Source of the DNA: a virus
Length of the DNA: 35,222 nt
IMG/VR virus record: IMGVR_UViG_3300036851_000520
Location: 1 to 35,222 of that record
Reading direction: 5' to 3' (one strand)
Shown piece after piece: positions 5,495-11,951 of the stretch (positions are counted from its first letter, which is position 1; each line of letters begins with the position of its first letter). Both the position numbers and the translations under genes were made by a program. The notes under the pieces are model-generated. The model worked only from the letters and a program-made list of their open reading frames with translations. It was not told where the DNA came from and did no database searches.

Positions 5495-6178
5495 GTGAGT
5501 ACACAACGGGTTCGATTTGTAGAAGATCCTCCGCCTATTGGCGGCCCACAAGATCCGCGCTCGGTCTGGATGGAGCGGCTACGGCTACTTACCGAACGGC
5601 CAGGAGAATGGGCCGAGGTTTACTCGGGAACTCCCAGCGCCTGTCATCAGGCTGCCAACGCGCTTCGTCTGCGCCGGTACTGGGTTCCGCCCGGCGGTTG
5701 GGACTTCACCGTCCGCACCTTTAGGCGCGGGCATCTTGCTTTTCTTCGCGACTCGCATCCCCGCGCGGTTCTCTATGCACGCTATCTGGGGCCTGAGATC
5801 GAGCCCTGGAAGAACCTGACCGAGGCGCTGAACCATTCCGCCGACGCGGTCTGGGACCAGTACGGTCGTCGCATCTGCCCTGTCTGCGAGAAGCGGCCCT
5901 TGCTTCCGACGAACGTCGGCTATGGTGCCGGATCGTATCCCTCGATGTGCGATCACTGCTCGAACGCATCTGCGGCACAGGGGATCGAGCACGGAACCGA
6001 GGCTTCCTACCGTCACAAGGGATGTCGCTGTATTCCTTGTCGCACGGCTGCTCGTAAGGCTCATCGGGCTAGGATCGAAGCTGGTAGACCGGCGCATGCG
6101 GCCCCCGGGATGGTAGGTACCTCGACTGAGAGCGAGGACTTCCCGGAAGGTAACGACGGGGGTCTGGGGGCCGCATGA
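5495..6178 (+). CDS. Cysteine-rich conserved actinophage-type protein (227 aa)
   Basis: The C-terminal half carries CPVCEK (about residue 127) paired with CDHC (about residue 151), then HGTEASYRHKGCRCIPCR (about residues 165-182). The last stretch matches the HGT...GCRC..CR signature that recurs in small actinophage proteins of unknown function (recollection). The N-terminal half has PGEWAEVYSG followed by basic, aromatic segments. A nucleic-acid-binding role is plausible from the zinc sites but not shown. It starts at a GTG served by the promoter at 5458-5485 and is coupled by ATGA to the next gene. Confidence 0.7.
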   Translation: MSTQRVRFVEDPPPIGGPQDPRSVWMERLRLLTERPGEWAEVYSGTPSACHQAANALRLRRYWVPPGGWDFTVRTFRRGHLAFLRDSHPRAVLYARYLGPEIEPWKNLTEALNHSADAVWDQYGRRICPVCEKRPLLPTNVGYGAGSYPSMCDHCSNASAAQGIEHGTEASYRHKGCRCIPCRTAARKAHRARIEAGRPAHAAPGMVGTSTESEDFPEGNDGGLGAA

Positions 6179-6531
6179 CCATGAACCTCAATCCTTTTCA
6201 TCCTAAGAATGGGGATGCACGCCTTGAGCTTGTACGGCGTTCGCTTGAGCGCCGTAAGCGGATCGAAGAGCTGAACGATCCCGATATTCTGCTGCTTCAA
6301 GACGAGTACGACTTTATGTGGATGACTTACGAGGGGAGTCGTGAGATTCACCGCGAATGGGGAGTGCAGGCACGAAAGATCGCGCCGAAGTCTGGCAGGG
6401 AGTCTGGCTGTGATTGTGATGTTTGTGCAATCAGCCGTGCCCTAGATCACGCGGGCTCCGTCTACGTGAGTGACCCCGACTTGAGCGGGGCATCCTTGGA
6501 AGGTAACGACAAGGCAACGGAGCCCGCGTGA
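6175..6531 (+). CDS. Hypothetical protein with CxCxxC motif (118 aa)
   Basis: This charged, helical protein (LELVRRSLERRKRIEELNDP) carries CDCDVC near residue 81. Its last residues share the word EGND, encoded by a 13-bp exact repeat (6145-6157 and 6498-6510), with the tail of the preceding protein. The start overlaps the upstream stop (ATGA), and its stop overlaps the GTG of the second ribbon-helix-helix gene. Function unknown. Confidence 0.6.
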   Translation: MTMNLNPFHPKNGDARLELVRRSLERRKRIEELNDPDILLLQDEYDFMWMTYEGSREIHREWGVQARKIAPKSGRESGCDCDVCAISRALDHAGSVYVSDPDLSGASLEGNDKATEPA

Positions 6532-6668
6532 AGAAGCTAACCGTCAATGTAGACGAGGAGACACTGGCTCTCTGGAAGGAGGCGGCCCACATCCGGCGGA
6601 CGACGCTATCGGAGTGGGTGCGCGTCGTCCTCACCGCGACCGCCAAATCCATGAAGGAGTCGGCGTGA
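6528..6668 (+). CDS. Second ribbon-helix-helix protein (46 aa)
   Basis: This short frame starts at a GTG inside a GTGA overlap. The product has the strand KKLTVNVDEETLA, helix LWKEAAHIRR, turn TTLSE and helix WVRVVLTATAK, which is the ribbon-helix-helix fold. It shares the LWKEAA...TLSE.VR pattern with the protein at 4437-4598, so the two are paralogues. The changed strand residues suggest a different operator, or the two could form heterodimers (inference). Confidence 0.7.
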   Translation: MKKLTVNVDEETLALWKEAAHIRRTTLSEWVRVVLTATAKSMKESA

Positions 6669-7006
6669 GCGCGACGGAGAAGCTGAAGGCGCTGGACGAA
6701 GCGGCAACTCCGGTAGAAGCGGGATGGACGGTCAGCGCTCTGACACATATCTACGGAGATCGAGGCGATGGCGTACGAGATGTCCTTATCGCGCAATCAA
6801 ACTGGCGCCGGGAAGATGCCGACCTCGTGGTAGTTCTCCGCAACGTCCTCCCCGAACTGATCGCGGTGGTGAAGGCGGCGGAAGAAGGGTTTATGCAAGT
6901 CCGAAACGAGCACGGAGTAGTGATTGCTAACGGTTGGGTTCATGCCATACCGACTTTGCGAACTGCCCTCGCCGCTCTCGATGCCAAGCTCGGGAAGTCA
7001 GCATGA
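6665..7006 (+). CDS. Small conserved phage protein (113 aa)
   Basis: The GTG at 6665 has AAGGAG 5 bases upstream and overlaps the preceding stop. The protein contains LPELIAVVKAAEEG and ends LRTALAALDAKLGKSA. The same two blocks occur in the protein at 9112-9414, so the two are paralogous. Proteins with this PELIAVV...ALAALD pattern are frequent in actinophage small-gene regions; no biochemical role is known to me. Confidence 0.65.
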   Translation: MSATEKLKALDEAATPVEAGWTVSALTHIYGDRGDGVRDVLIAQSNWRREDADLVVVLRNVLPELIAVVKAAEEGFMQVRNEHGVVIANGWVHAIPTLRTALAALDAKLGKSA

Positions 7007-7182
7007 AACTTGTGCCCGTCCGTCAGGTCGAGAAGGGCTCCATTATCCGCCTAGCCGGGGACTGGGGCGTGCTCGAGGGGCGTGTCCTCGACCGTTGGGT
7101 CGGGGGGCCGATCAGGATCAAGGGAACTGAGCTGGTCGAGGTGTTGCCGCCGAGCAAGCTGCGGCGGGAGAGGAAGCGATGA
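7003..7182 (+). CDS. Small basic hypothetical protein (59 aa)
   Basis: The ATG at 7003 overlaps the upstream stop (ATGA), and it overlaps the next start likewise. The product is beta-like with repeated Gly and Val (GDWGVLEGRVLDRWVGGPIR) and has a basic tail (KLRRERKR). A small barrel-type nucleic-acid-binding fold is conceivable but not demonstrable. No family recognised. Confidence 0.55.
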   Translation: MKLVPVRQVEKGSIIRLAGDWGVLEGRVLDRWVGGPIRIKGTELVEVLPPSKLRRERKR

Positions 7183-7247
7183 TGCCGGAGGAACTCAACA
7201 ATCTCGCAGACGAGGCTTCGCCCCTAGAAGAGGCTACGTCTCAATGA
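7179..7247 (+). CDS. Possible 22-residue peptide or gene remnant
   Basis: The frame starts in an ATGA overlap and ends in another ATGA overlap with the next gene. Its sequence contains LNNLADEASP, like the LRKLADEATPGPW N-terminus of the protein at 7696. It could be a coupling peptide or the relic of a truncated copy of that family. Confidence 0.35.
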   Translation: MMPEELNNLADEASPLEEATSQ

Positions 7248-7699
7248 AGCGAGAGATCCAGATCATCCCGAAGATCGAGCAAGTGACTCGATGGACGGCT
7301 ACGGAGTACGTCAATAGCAAAGTCGGTCTGCAAGCAACGGATGAGAGTCCACAAGCCGCTCTCGATCAGGCGGGCATCGGGATCGATTTCCCCACTGATT
7401 CCTTGCAGGAGTTGATGGATCTCGGAGTTCCTGATCCGGGGATCTGGCTCTATTCGGACGGGACGATTCAGATCTTGTGGCGACACCCCCAGAACTCAAG
7501 CCACGGTTCCAGCGCAAGAGGGAAGACCGTGAAGCAGGCACTTCTCAACGCCGCGAAGGAGGAGCGTCGCCGACAGCGTCGACAGGACGTATGGGACGCG
7601 AAGGGTGGTATCGCTCGCGCGCGTCGAGCGCTAAAGGGATCGGACGAGTTCTCCGATTTGAATGATCAACTGGCGAAACTCGATGAGGCGCTTCAGTGA
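7244..7699 (+). CDS. Hypothetical protein (151 aa)
   Basis: The start at 7244 overlaps the stop of the small upstream frame. The N-terminal part is mixed alpha/beta (MKREIQIIPKIEQVTRW), with DPGIWLYSDGTIQILWRHPQ in the middle. The C-terminal third is a highly charged helix (AAKEERRRQRRQDVWDAKGG). I do not recognise it. It is coupled to the next gene by GTGA. Confidence 0.6.
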   Translation: MKREIQIIPKIEQVTRWTATEYVNSKVGLQATDESPQAALDQAGIGIDFPTDSLQELMDLGVPDPGIWLYSDGTIQILWRHPQNSSHGSSARGKTVKQALLNAAKEERRRQRRQDVWDAKGGIARARRALKGSDEFSDLNDQLAKLDEALQ

Positions 7700-8148
7700 C
7701 CCTCAACTACCTCCGCAAGCTCGCAGACGAGGCTACGCCGGGGCCGTGGTTCAATGAACCGAATACGGCTGCTGGTCGTGTCTGGATTCGCGCCGGGAAC
7801 ATGGATGCGGAACCTTTGTTCAACTTCCGCAGTCATGCCTCGGACTTCACTGAAGAACAGAAGCGAAAGAAGTACGCGCAGCGTGAAAAGGATGCTCGTC
7901 TGGCCGCCCTCGCCCCCGACCTCGCGCGGCTGTGCGCTGAGCTGGGGGAGGCGCTGGAAGAGATCACGGACTACTCCGAGCGGTTACATGGAGGCGATGA
8001 GCGGCTTACGCCAGAGAGCTATCACATCGCCCGCGACACCGCTCGCCTCGCTCTGGACAAGCTCGAGGACCTGACAGAATCGGGCGCGGTTGAGCTGACG
8101 ACGCCACGGCTTCCCGCGCCCGATCTTCCTACTGGCGGTAAGGAATGA
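7696..8148 (+). CDS. Conserved ATPGPW-type phage protein (150 aa)
   Basis: The N-terminus LRKLADEATPGPW followed by a beta-rich segment and DARLAALAPDLARLCAELG is the pattern of a small protein family widespread in phages and prophages, whose function is unknown to me. The C-terminal part is helical and acidic, then Pro-rich. It starts at GTG within a GTGA overlap. A degenerate copy of the 16-bp palindrome overlaps its last codons. Confidence 0.7.
   Translation: MTLNYLRKLADEATPGPWFNEPNTAAGRVWIRAGNMDAEPLFNFRSHASDFTEEQKRKKYAQREKDARLAALAPDLARLCAELGEALEEITDYSERLHGGDERLTPESYHIARDTARLALDKLEDLTESGAVELTTPRLPAPDLPTGGKE
8126..8141. repeat. 16-bp palindrome copy 5, degenerate (13/16)
   Basis: The right half GGCGGTAA is intact and the left half altered. 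It lies in the last codons of the gene ending at 8148, again at a gene end. Confidence 0.45.
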
Positions 8149-8468
8149 GCAAAGGTGCGGTTGATTTTGCAACTGAGGACTATCCCAAGCGCTACATCGT
8201 TTATATCGCAGGCGAAAATTTTGACGTCACGGTGTCCGCACCTGACGATGAAGACCTGTGGGAAGAGGCGGTTGCTCTCTCGGCCAAAATGGCTTGTGCC
8301 GACTGGAATCGGCGCCGAAGTGCCCGACATTGCGGAGAACACGATTGGGACGACCGTTTTCAACTCGACGCTGACATCTGGGGCGAGGATGTCTGGGATT
8401 CGATCTGCAAGAAATGCGGTGTGTTTTCGTCTAGCTGGGAGCGGCAGAAGCGCGAGGAGCATCTGTGA
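8145..8468 (+). CDS. Zinc-ribbon-like protein (107 aa)
   Basis: The N-terminal half is a small alpha/beta segment (YIVYIAGENFDVTVSAPDDE). The C-terminal half has HCGEHDWDDRF followed about 22 residues later by CKKCG, a zinc-ribbon arrangement like that of the protein at 5243-5461. Start and stop both lie in 4-base overlaps. Its partner is unknown. Confidence 0.65.
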   Translation: MSKGAVDFATEDYPKRYIVYIAGENFDVTVSAPDDEDLWEEAVALSAKMACADWNRRRSARHCGEHDWDDRFQLDADIWGEDVWDSICKKCGVFSSSWERQKREEHL

Positions 8469-8692
8469 GAGTCGGTCGCATCGAGTTCCGCCAGGTCGAG
8501 CGGATGCCGCTGACCAACGACCCGCGCCTGATGGAGATCCGCTATCCCTTCAACGACAACGCGAAGGCGCTCGAGCAGTTGCAGGAGATCGTGGCCGACT
8601 TGACCGAGAGGGTCGAGCGGCTGGAAAAATCGGGCGGGGGCTTTGACGGCCTGGATAAGCCCCCGCCCGGTGCATCTACGGAAGGAGAATGA
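8465..8692 (+). CDS. Small coiled-coil protein (75 aa)
   Basis: A heptad-type segment, ALEQLQEIVADLTERVERLE, at about residues 35-54 predicts a short coiled coil and so an oligomer. The flanks are a basic N-terminus and a Gly/Pro-rich tail. The start is a GTG within a GTGA overlap. Function unknown. Confidence 0.6.
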   Translation: MRVGRIEFRQVERMPLTNDPRLMEIRYPFNDNAKALEQLQEIVADLTERVERLEKSGGGFDGLDKPPPGASTEGE

Positions 8693-8694
8693 CA

Positions 8695-8886
8695 ATGGCA
8701 CGCAAGCAGATCCGGGTTTCCGATCTGTCCGGCGAGACGATCGACGGTAACGCCGCCTTCGTCCGCATCCAGATCGACTCCAAGCCGGGCTCGACCTTCG
8801 TCCTGGACGCCCGTGAGGATGAGGTTGAGAGTCTGATCGCCTCCGCCACCGAGAAGCGCAAGCGCGGCCGCAAGGCCAAGAATTAG
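8695..8886 (+). CDS. Lsr2-N-domain-like small basic protein (63 aa)
   Basis: The ATG at 8695 has AAGGAG 7 bases upstream; the ATG at 8689 sits too close to that site. The product opens MARKQIRVSDLSGETIDG, continues as alternating strands and ends in a basic Lys/Arg tail (KRKRGRKAKN). The strand pattern plus basic tail resembles the dimerisation part of the actinobacterial nucleoid protein Lsr2, without its DNA-binding domain. That likeness is by eye; it may be a nucleoid-associated protein or an Lsr2 antagonist. Confidence 0.5.
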   Translation: MARKQIRVSDLSGETIDGNAAFVRIQIDSKPGSTFVLDAREDEVESLIASATEKRKRGRKAKN

Positions 8887-8902
8887 TGAGGCACGTATCG
8901 GG

Positions 8903-9115
8903 ATGATGGAAAGCTACAAGCCAAAGAACGAGTTGGTCGCGATCACGATCACCGATACAGGGCAAGTCCGGAAATGGCGCAAGGGGGACATCGTGACTAT
9001 TCGATGGACGCATCTCGGCCGAAGCGGCGAAGGTGAGTTCATCGTCGCGGATGCGCGTACTCGTCTCAATAGTTCAATGGTCGAGATTGATCTCGTTCCG
9101 AAGGAGGCGGGATGA
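8903..9115 (+). CDS. Small hypothetical protein (70 aa)
   Basis: The product is beta-rich (KGDIVTIRWTHLGRSGEGEF, then MVEIDLVPKEAG) and could be a small barrel. There are two adjacent ATG codons at 8903 and 8906 and only a weak ribosome binding site. It is coupled to the next gene by ATGA. Function unknown. Confidence 0.55.
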   Translation: MMESYKPKNELVAITITDTGQVRKWRKGDIVTIRWTHLGRSGEGEFIVADARTRLNSSMVEIDLVPKEAG

Positions 9116-9414
9116 ATGCGGCAGAGCGGATGAAGATGCTCTACGACACAGCCGAGAACACGACCACTATCGATGAATGGAACGGGGCCATCGTGGATTT
9201 CTCGGAGGCGGTGTTTGAGTGTTTCCCCGAATTGATCGCTGTGGTGGAGGCGGCGCAAACATACTGGGAAAATACGGACTATCTCACCCATGACTGGCTT
9301 TCGAATCACGAACTAACCGAAACCCTCGCCGCTCTGGACGTCAAGCTCGGGGGCACGCTTACGGAAGCCACGCCAGAAAGCTGGCGGGCTGGTTTATGGA
9401 GAAATACGCGGTGA
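9112..9414 (+). CDS. Small conserved phage protein, paralogue of 6665-7006 (100 aa)
   Basis: AAGGAGG precedes the ATG. The blocks FPELIAVVEAAQ and LAALDVKLGG match LPELIAVVKAAE and LAALDAKLGK in the protein at 6665-7006, though the sequences between differ. This suggests an old duplication or two independent acquisitions of one phage family. Function unknown. Confidence 0.65.
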   Translation: MNAAERMKMLYDTAENTTTIDEWNGAIVDFSEAVFECFPELIAVVEAAQTYWENTDYLTHDWLSNHELTETLAALDVKLGGTLTEATPESWRAGLWRNTR

Positions 9415-9557
9415 TCGGCTTCCTCGCCCTCGGCTGCATCATCTGCGCGCTCGCCTTTAGCGCCCTCGACGTGGCCCCGGCTTGGCTGATGTTACCGCTG
9501 GCGGTACTCCTGATTCCGATCTGGATCAGGCACGGGGACGGGAGGGAGCATCGATGA
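9411..9557 (+). CDS. Small two-pass membrane protein (48 aa)
   Basis: Two hydrophobic segments are evident, FLALGCIICALAFSAL and WLMLPLAVLLIPIWI, joined by a short loop, then a charged tail (RHGDGREHR). I favour the GTG at 9411, which forms a GTGA overlap with the preceding stop; an ATG at 9396 is also in frame. A 16-bp palindrome copy is embedded in the second hydrophobic segment. A holin-like role is possible from topology alone, but the location far from any lysin gives no support. Confidence 0.5.
   Translation: MIGFLALGCIICALAFSALDVAPAWLMLPLAVLLIPIWIRHGDGREHR
9492..9507. repeat. 16-bp palindrome copy 6 (15/16)
   Basis: The sequence TTACCGCTGGCGGTAC lies inside the small membrane-protein gene, where it reads Leu-Pro-Leu-Ala-Val. 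Confidence 0.7.
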
Positions 9558-9784
9558 AGCGTCCGTTGATTAGTATTTTCTGGCAAGATTGGGGTCGATC
9601 AGGGGCAGAGCGTAGATGGCAGTGGCCTTCGGCGGACCAGTCAGGTCGAGTGAACTTCCAACTGACATTTGGGCCTGTCGTATTCGGAATTGGTCGCCTA
9701 TATACCACGGGCGAGTTCTACATCAGCTTGTTTGTTGGTCGAAAGAGATTTGGATGGCCGCGGCGATTCAGATCATCACTATGA
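9554..9784 (+). CDS. Small hypothetical protein (76 aa)
   Basis: The ATG at 9554 overlaps the upstream stop and is preceded by GGGAGG. The product is rich in aromatic and Gly residues with alternating beta-type segments (VNFQLTFGPVVFGIGRLYTT) and has a basic C-terminus. No Cys pair or strong membrane segment. Family not recognised. Confidence 0.55.
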   Translation: MKRPLISIFWQDWGRSGAERRWQWPSADQSGRVNFQLTFGPVVFGIGRLYTTGEFYISLFVGRKRFGWPRRFRSSL

Positions 9785-9951
9785 GTCTCGCCACCCAGAT
9801 GTCGAAGGCAATCCGCGAAGTGATCGAGAGCCACGCGCCCAACCTCTCGCATCTCAAGGATGAGACGCTTGAGGCGTTTGCGGAGATAATCACGGCCTTT
9901 ATGCTCGATCTAGAGAGCAAGCTAGCGAGGAGGAAGCTCCTTAGGGAGTAA
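9781..9951 (+). CDS. Small helical protein (56 aa)
   Basis: The ATG at 9781 overlaps the upstream stop (ATGA). The product is predicted all-helical with amphipathic periodicity (MSKAIREVIESHAPNL, LEAFAEIITAFMLDLESKLA) and a basic end. Function unknown. Confidence 0.5.
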   Translation: MSLATQMSKAIREVIESHAPNLSHLKDETLEAFAEIITAFMLDLESKLARRKLLRE

Positions 9952-9952
9952 G

Positions 9953-10039
9953 ATGATCGACTTTCTGCTGCCGTTGGCGATCTTTGTGCTTACGATGACG
10001 GGCGCGCTCCTGATCCAATACGGCCGCAAGAAGGAGTGA
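9953..10039 (+). CDS. Tiny single-pass membrane peptide (28 aa)
   Basis: The ATG at 9953 has AGGGAG 5 to 6 bases upstream. The product is one hydrophobic helix (FLLPLAIFVLTMTGALLI) with a basic tail (QYGRKKE). Size and topology fit a small membrane-regulating peptide; nothing more can be said. Confidence 0.5.
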   Translation: MIDFLLPLAIFVLTMTGALLIQYGRKKE

Positions 10040-10064
10040 CCGGGGCGAGGCGTATCCTCGCTCC

Positions 10065-10211
10065 ATGACTGCTTGGGCCGCCCGACTTGATCGCCTCTGG
10101 AAGGAAATTGAGTGCTATCTCGCCTTCATGGACGAGGCCCGCGAGGAGGACTGGCTCTGGGCTGAATACGAGGTTTGGAAACGCAGGACCGCTGAACGCG
10201 CTAAAGTCTGA
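10065..10211 (+). CDS. Small hypothetical protein (48 aa)
   Basis: The frame is charged and Trp-rich (LDRLWKEIECYLAFMDEARE) and predicted helical. There is no ribosome binding site, but TATCCT (10053-10058) lies 6 bases before the ATG, so it may be leaderless. The same bases form a short hairpin, GCGAGG-CGTAT-CCTCGC (10045-10061), which leaves the start uncertain. Confidence 0.4.
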   Translation: MTAWAARLDRLWKEIECYLAFMDEAREEDWLWAEYEVWKRRTAERAKV

Positions 10212-10248
10212 CTAACGACCCGTGATGGGCCGATGAAAGGAGGGCGTG

Positions 10249-10557
10249 ATGCCCAAGGAAGCAGTGCGTGGGGAGCGCATCCCTCAGTTTGATGCTGAGA
10301 TCCCCGATGAGGGTCCGGTCACTTCTGACGAGTATGACCAGTGTGAGCCGATCGTCGAAGTGCGATGGTCACGTTGGCCTGACAGCCACGTGCAGGTTGT
10401 CTCACGGCTCCGGGGATACGAGGTTTTTGTCCCTGAAGGCGAAGAGCCGATCCCATGTATGTATGGACTCTTCGTGACGCTTGAACGGGATGCGATCAAC
10501 AAGCTGATTCGTCATCTTCGTCGAGCGCGCGATCAAGCGTTTGGCCGAGACGAGTAG
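10249..10557 (+). CDS. Conserved actinophage-type protein (102 aa)
   Basis: AAAGGAGGG precedes the ATG at 10249 at good spacing. The blocks VRWSRWPDSHVQVVSRL and LERDAINKLIRHLRRARDQA with the ending FGRDE are typical of a small protein found in many actinophages near structural or regulatory genes (recollection). Function unknown. The following 98 bases hold no gene, only a weak hairpin (ACCCG 10569-10573 with CGGGT 10585-10589) and a -10-like box. Confidence 0.65.
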   Translation: MPKEAVRGERIPQFDAEIPDEGPVTSDEYDQCEPIVEVRWSRWPDSHVQVVSRLRGYEVFVPEGEEPIPCMYGLFVTLERDAINKLIRHLRRARDQAFGRDE

Positions 10558-10641
10558 ACTTACGATGAACCCGATCTAGCAATCCGGGTGCTCTATCGGC
10601 GGCGGCGCTCTGGCAACAGGGCGTTCGTCGTCAAGTAGTTC

Positions 10642-10647
10642 TACAAT
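10642..10647 (+). promoter_or_regulatory. Candidate leaderless promoter -10 box before the packaging genes
   Basis: TACAAT lies 8 bases before the ATG at 10656, which has no Shine-Dalgarno sequence. I see no convincing -35 box at 17 bases, so either an activator or a phage-specific sigma contact is needed or the match is chance. Confidence 0.4.
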
Positions 10648-10655
10648 CTCGGACG

Positions 10656-10904
10656 ATGAGAGAGCCCAACAAGAAGACGGCCAAGGGCTTCACGAAGGCC
10701 AAGTACATTAGCGATGAGGAGTTGGAATCGATCTTCTCGACGGTGGCCGAGGGGAAGCCGATTGGCGTCGCCTGTCGCAAAGCCGGCACCTCGACGACTC
10801 AGTTCCTGTGGCGCGTCCGCCGCGAGCCGGAACTGACGAAGCGTCTGGATGAGGCCAAGAAACAGGGGAATCTCCTTATCGCCGCCGACTTGGGAGAGGC
10901 GTGA
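10656..10904 (+). CDS. HTH protein, small-terminase-like, short paralogue (82 aa)
   Basis: The core, AKYISDEELESIFSTVAEG followed by ACRKAGTSTTQFLWRVR, is a helix-turn-helix of the kind found at the N-terminus of small terminase subunits, where it binds DNA. The next protein carries a closely similar copy of this segment (AKYITEEELDSIF, then ACLEVGTSVTQF) plus the C-terminal oligomerisation region that this one lacks. It may be a truncated duplicate that acts as a competitor or regulator (inference). It ends in a 4-base GTGA overlap with that gene. Confidence 0.6.
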   Translation: MREPNKKTAKGFTKAKYISDEELESIFSTVAEGKPIGVACRKAGTSTTQFLWRVRREPELTKRLDEAKKQGNLLIAADLGEA

Positions 10905-11413
10905 TGGCCCGCGCCGAGCCGACTAAGAAGATGGTGAGCGGTGCTACTAAAGCCAAGTACATCACCGAGGAAGAACTGGACTCCATCTTCACGGCGGTCA
11001 ACGAGGGGACGCCCATCCGAACGGCCTGTCTCGAGGTTGGGACTTCGGTGACGCAGTTCAAGATGCGCGCTGGACGGGAGCCCGAACTGGCGAAACGCCT
11101 TGCCGAAGTCCAGGAGATCGGGAAGAAGGCGCAGGCTGAGATCCTCCGCGATGTCCTCTGGCGCCATGTCCTAGAGGGGAACTTCAAGGCCGCCGAGAAG
11201 ATGGCCTATGTGATGCTCCCCGACTGGCGCGAGCTTCTGACCCATCGGGTTGAAGTCGGGAATATGGACGGGGAGGCGTTCGTGATGGCAGCCTTGCAGC
11301 AACTCGGGGACGCCTCGATCGAGGACGTGGAGAAGATGATCGAGATCCTCGAGCGGAATCGGGCGCCATTGGCCGAAGTGAGAGCGTTACCGTCAGCAGT
11401 AGAAGAAGGATGA
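10901..11413 (+). CDS. Terminase small subunit-like protein (170 aa)
   Basis: An N-terminal helix-turn-helix (about residues 15-65, with EGTPIRTACLEVGTSVTQF) is followed by a helical region (EIGKKAQAEILRDVLWRHV), consistent with the DNA-recognition subunit of the packaging motor. Two genes separate it from the large terminase, which supports the role. The GTG at 10901 or the ATG at 10904 could start it. A 14/16 copy of the 16-bp palindrome lies in its last codons. Confidence 0.65.
   Translation: MMARAEPTKKMVSGATKAKYITEEELDSIFTAVNEGTPIRTACLEVGTSVTQFKMRAGREPELAKRLAEVQEIGKKAQAEILRDVLWRHVLEGNFKAAEKMAYVMLPDWRELLTHRVEVGNMDGEAFVMAALQQLGDASIEDVEKMIEILERNRAPLAEVRALPSAVEEG
11387..11402. repeat. 16-bp palindrome copy 7 (14/16)
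   Basis: The sequence TTACCGTCAGCAGTAG overlaps the last codons of the small-terminase-like gene, 8 bases before its stop codon. Confidence 0.6.
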
Positions 11414-11583
11414 AGCTCCCGCGTTTCCGTCCTCGCGACGATGAGGAACTCGAAGCCGAGGCGCGGATCGCTCGGAATACCCCGCTGGCCCCGACCCTCC
11501 GCGACCTCGACTACTTGGAGCGGAAGAAGCTCGGCCCCTCTTGGGGCAGGCCCCGCCGCAAGCTGAGGGGTTGGCCGCGCTGA
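11410..11583 (+). CDS. Small basic protein (57 aa)
   Basis: It starts in an ATGA overlap and ends in a CTGA overlap with the next gene. The product opens MKLPRFRPRDDEELEAEARI and ends very basic (RKKLGPSWGRPRRKLRGWPR). A short basic protein between terminase subunits could aid packaging, but I do not recognise a family. Confidence 0.55.
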   Translation: MKLPRFRPRDDEELEAEARIARNTPLAPTLRDLDYLERKKLGPSWGRPRRKLRGWPR

Positions 11584-11951
11584 GTCGGGTCATCGTCTGC
11601 GGCTCGCGGGGATGGACCGACAGAGAGCGGATTGCGGACCGTCTCTTCGATCTCAAGCCGACTACGATCGTCGTCCACGGCTCGGCGCGCGGTGCGGACA
11701 GGATCGCTCATCAGGAGGCGGAGAAGCTCGGTTTGTCTGTGGAGGCGCATCCGGCCGATTGGCAGCGTCATGGGAAACGCGCGGGCCATATACGTAACGA
11801 GGAGATGGCTGCACTCGGTGCCGATCTCTGCATCGCCTTCTGGGATGGTTCCCCGCGCGGGACGATGGACATGACTGAGGCTGCAGCTCGGCACCGGATC
11901 GCGGTCGAGATTCAGCACAAGGAGTTTCCCAACCGGGAGACGGTCAGATGA
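11580..11951 (+). CDS. SLOG-fold protein, DUF2493/YspA-like (about 123 aa)
   Basis: The product reads RVIVCGSRGWTD at its N-terminus, VVHGSARGADRIA in the middle and GKRAGHIRNEEM after it, the signatures of DUF2493 proteins of the SLOG superfamily, which bind nucleotides or nucleotide-derived ligands. The best start is a CTG at 11580 in a CTGA overlap, giving the family-typical beginning one or two residues before the first strand; a TTG at 11571 is the alternative. Such proteins are common in phages and are suspected of signalling or anti-defence roles, but the ligand is unknown. Confidence 0.75.
   Translation: MSRVIVCGSRGWTDRERIADRLFDLKPTTIVVHGSARGADRIAHQEAEKLGLSVEAHPADWQRHGKRAGHIRNEEMAALGADLCIAFWDGSPRGTMDMTEAAARHRIAVEIQHKEFPNRETVR

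Noticed and set aside
10045-10061. Hairpin GCGAGG-CGTAT-CCTCGC as a terminator
   Set aside because: It is short, lacks a U-tract and overlaps a possible -10 box for the gene at 10065.
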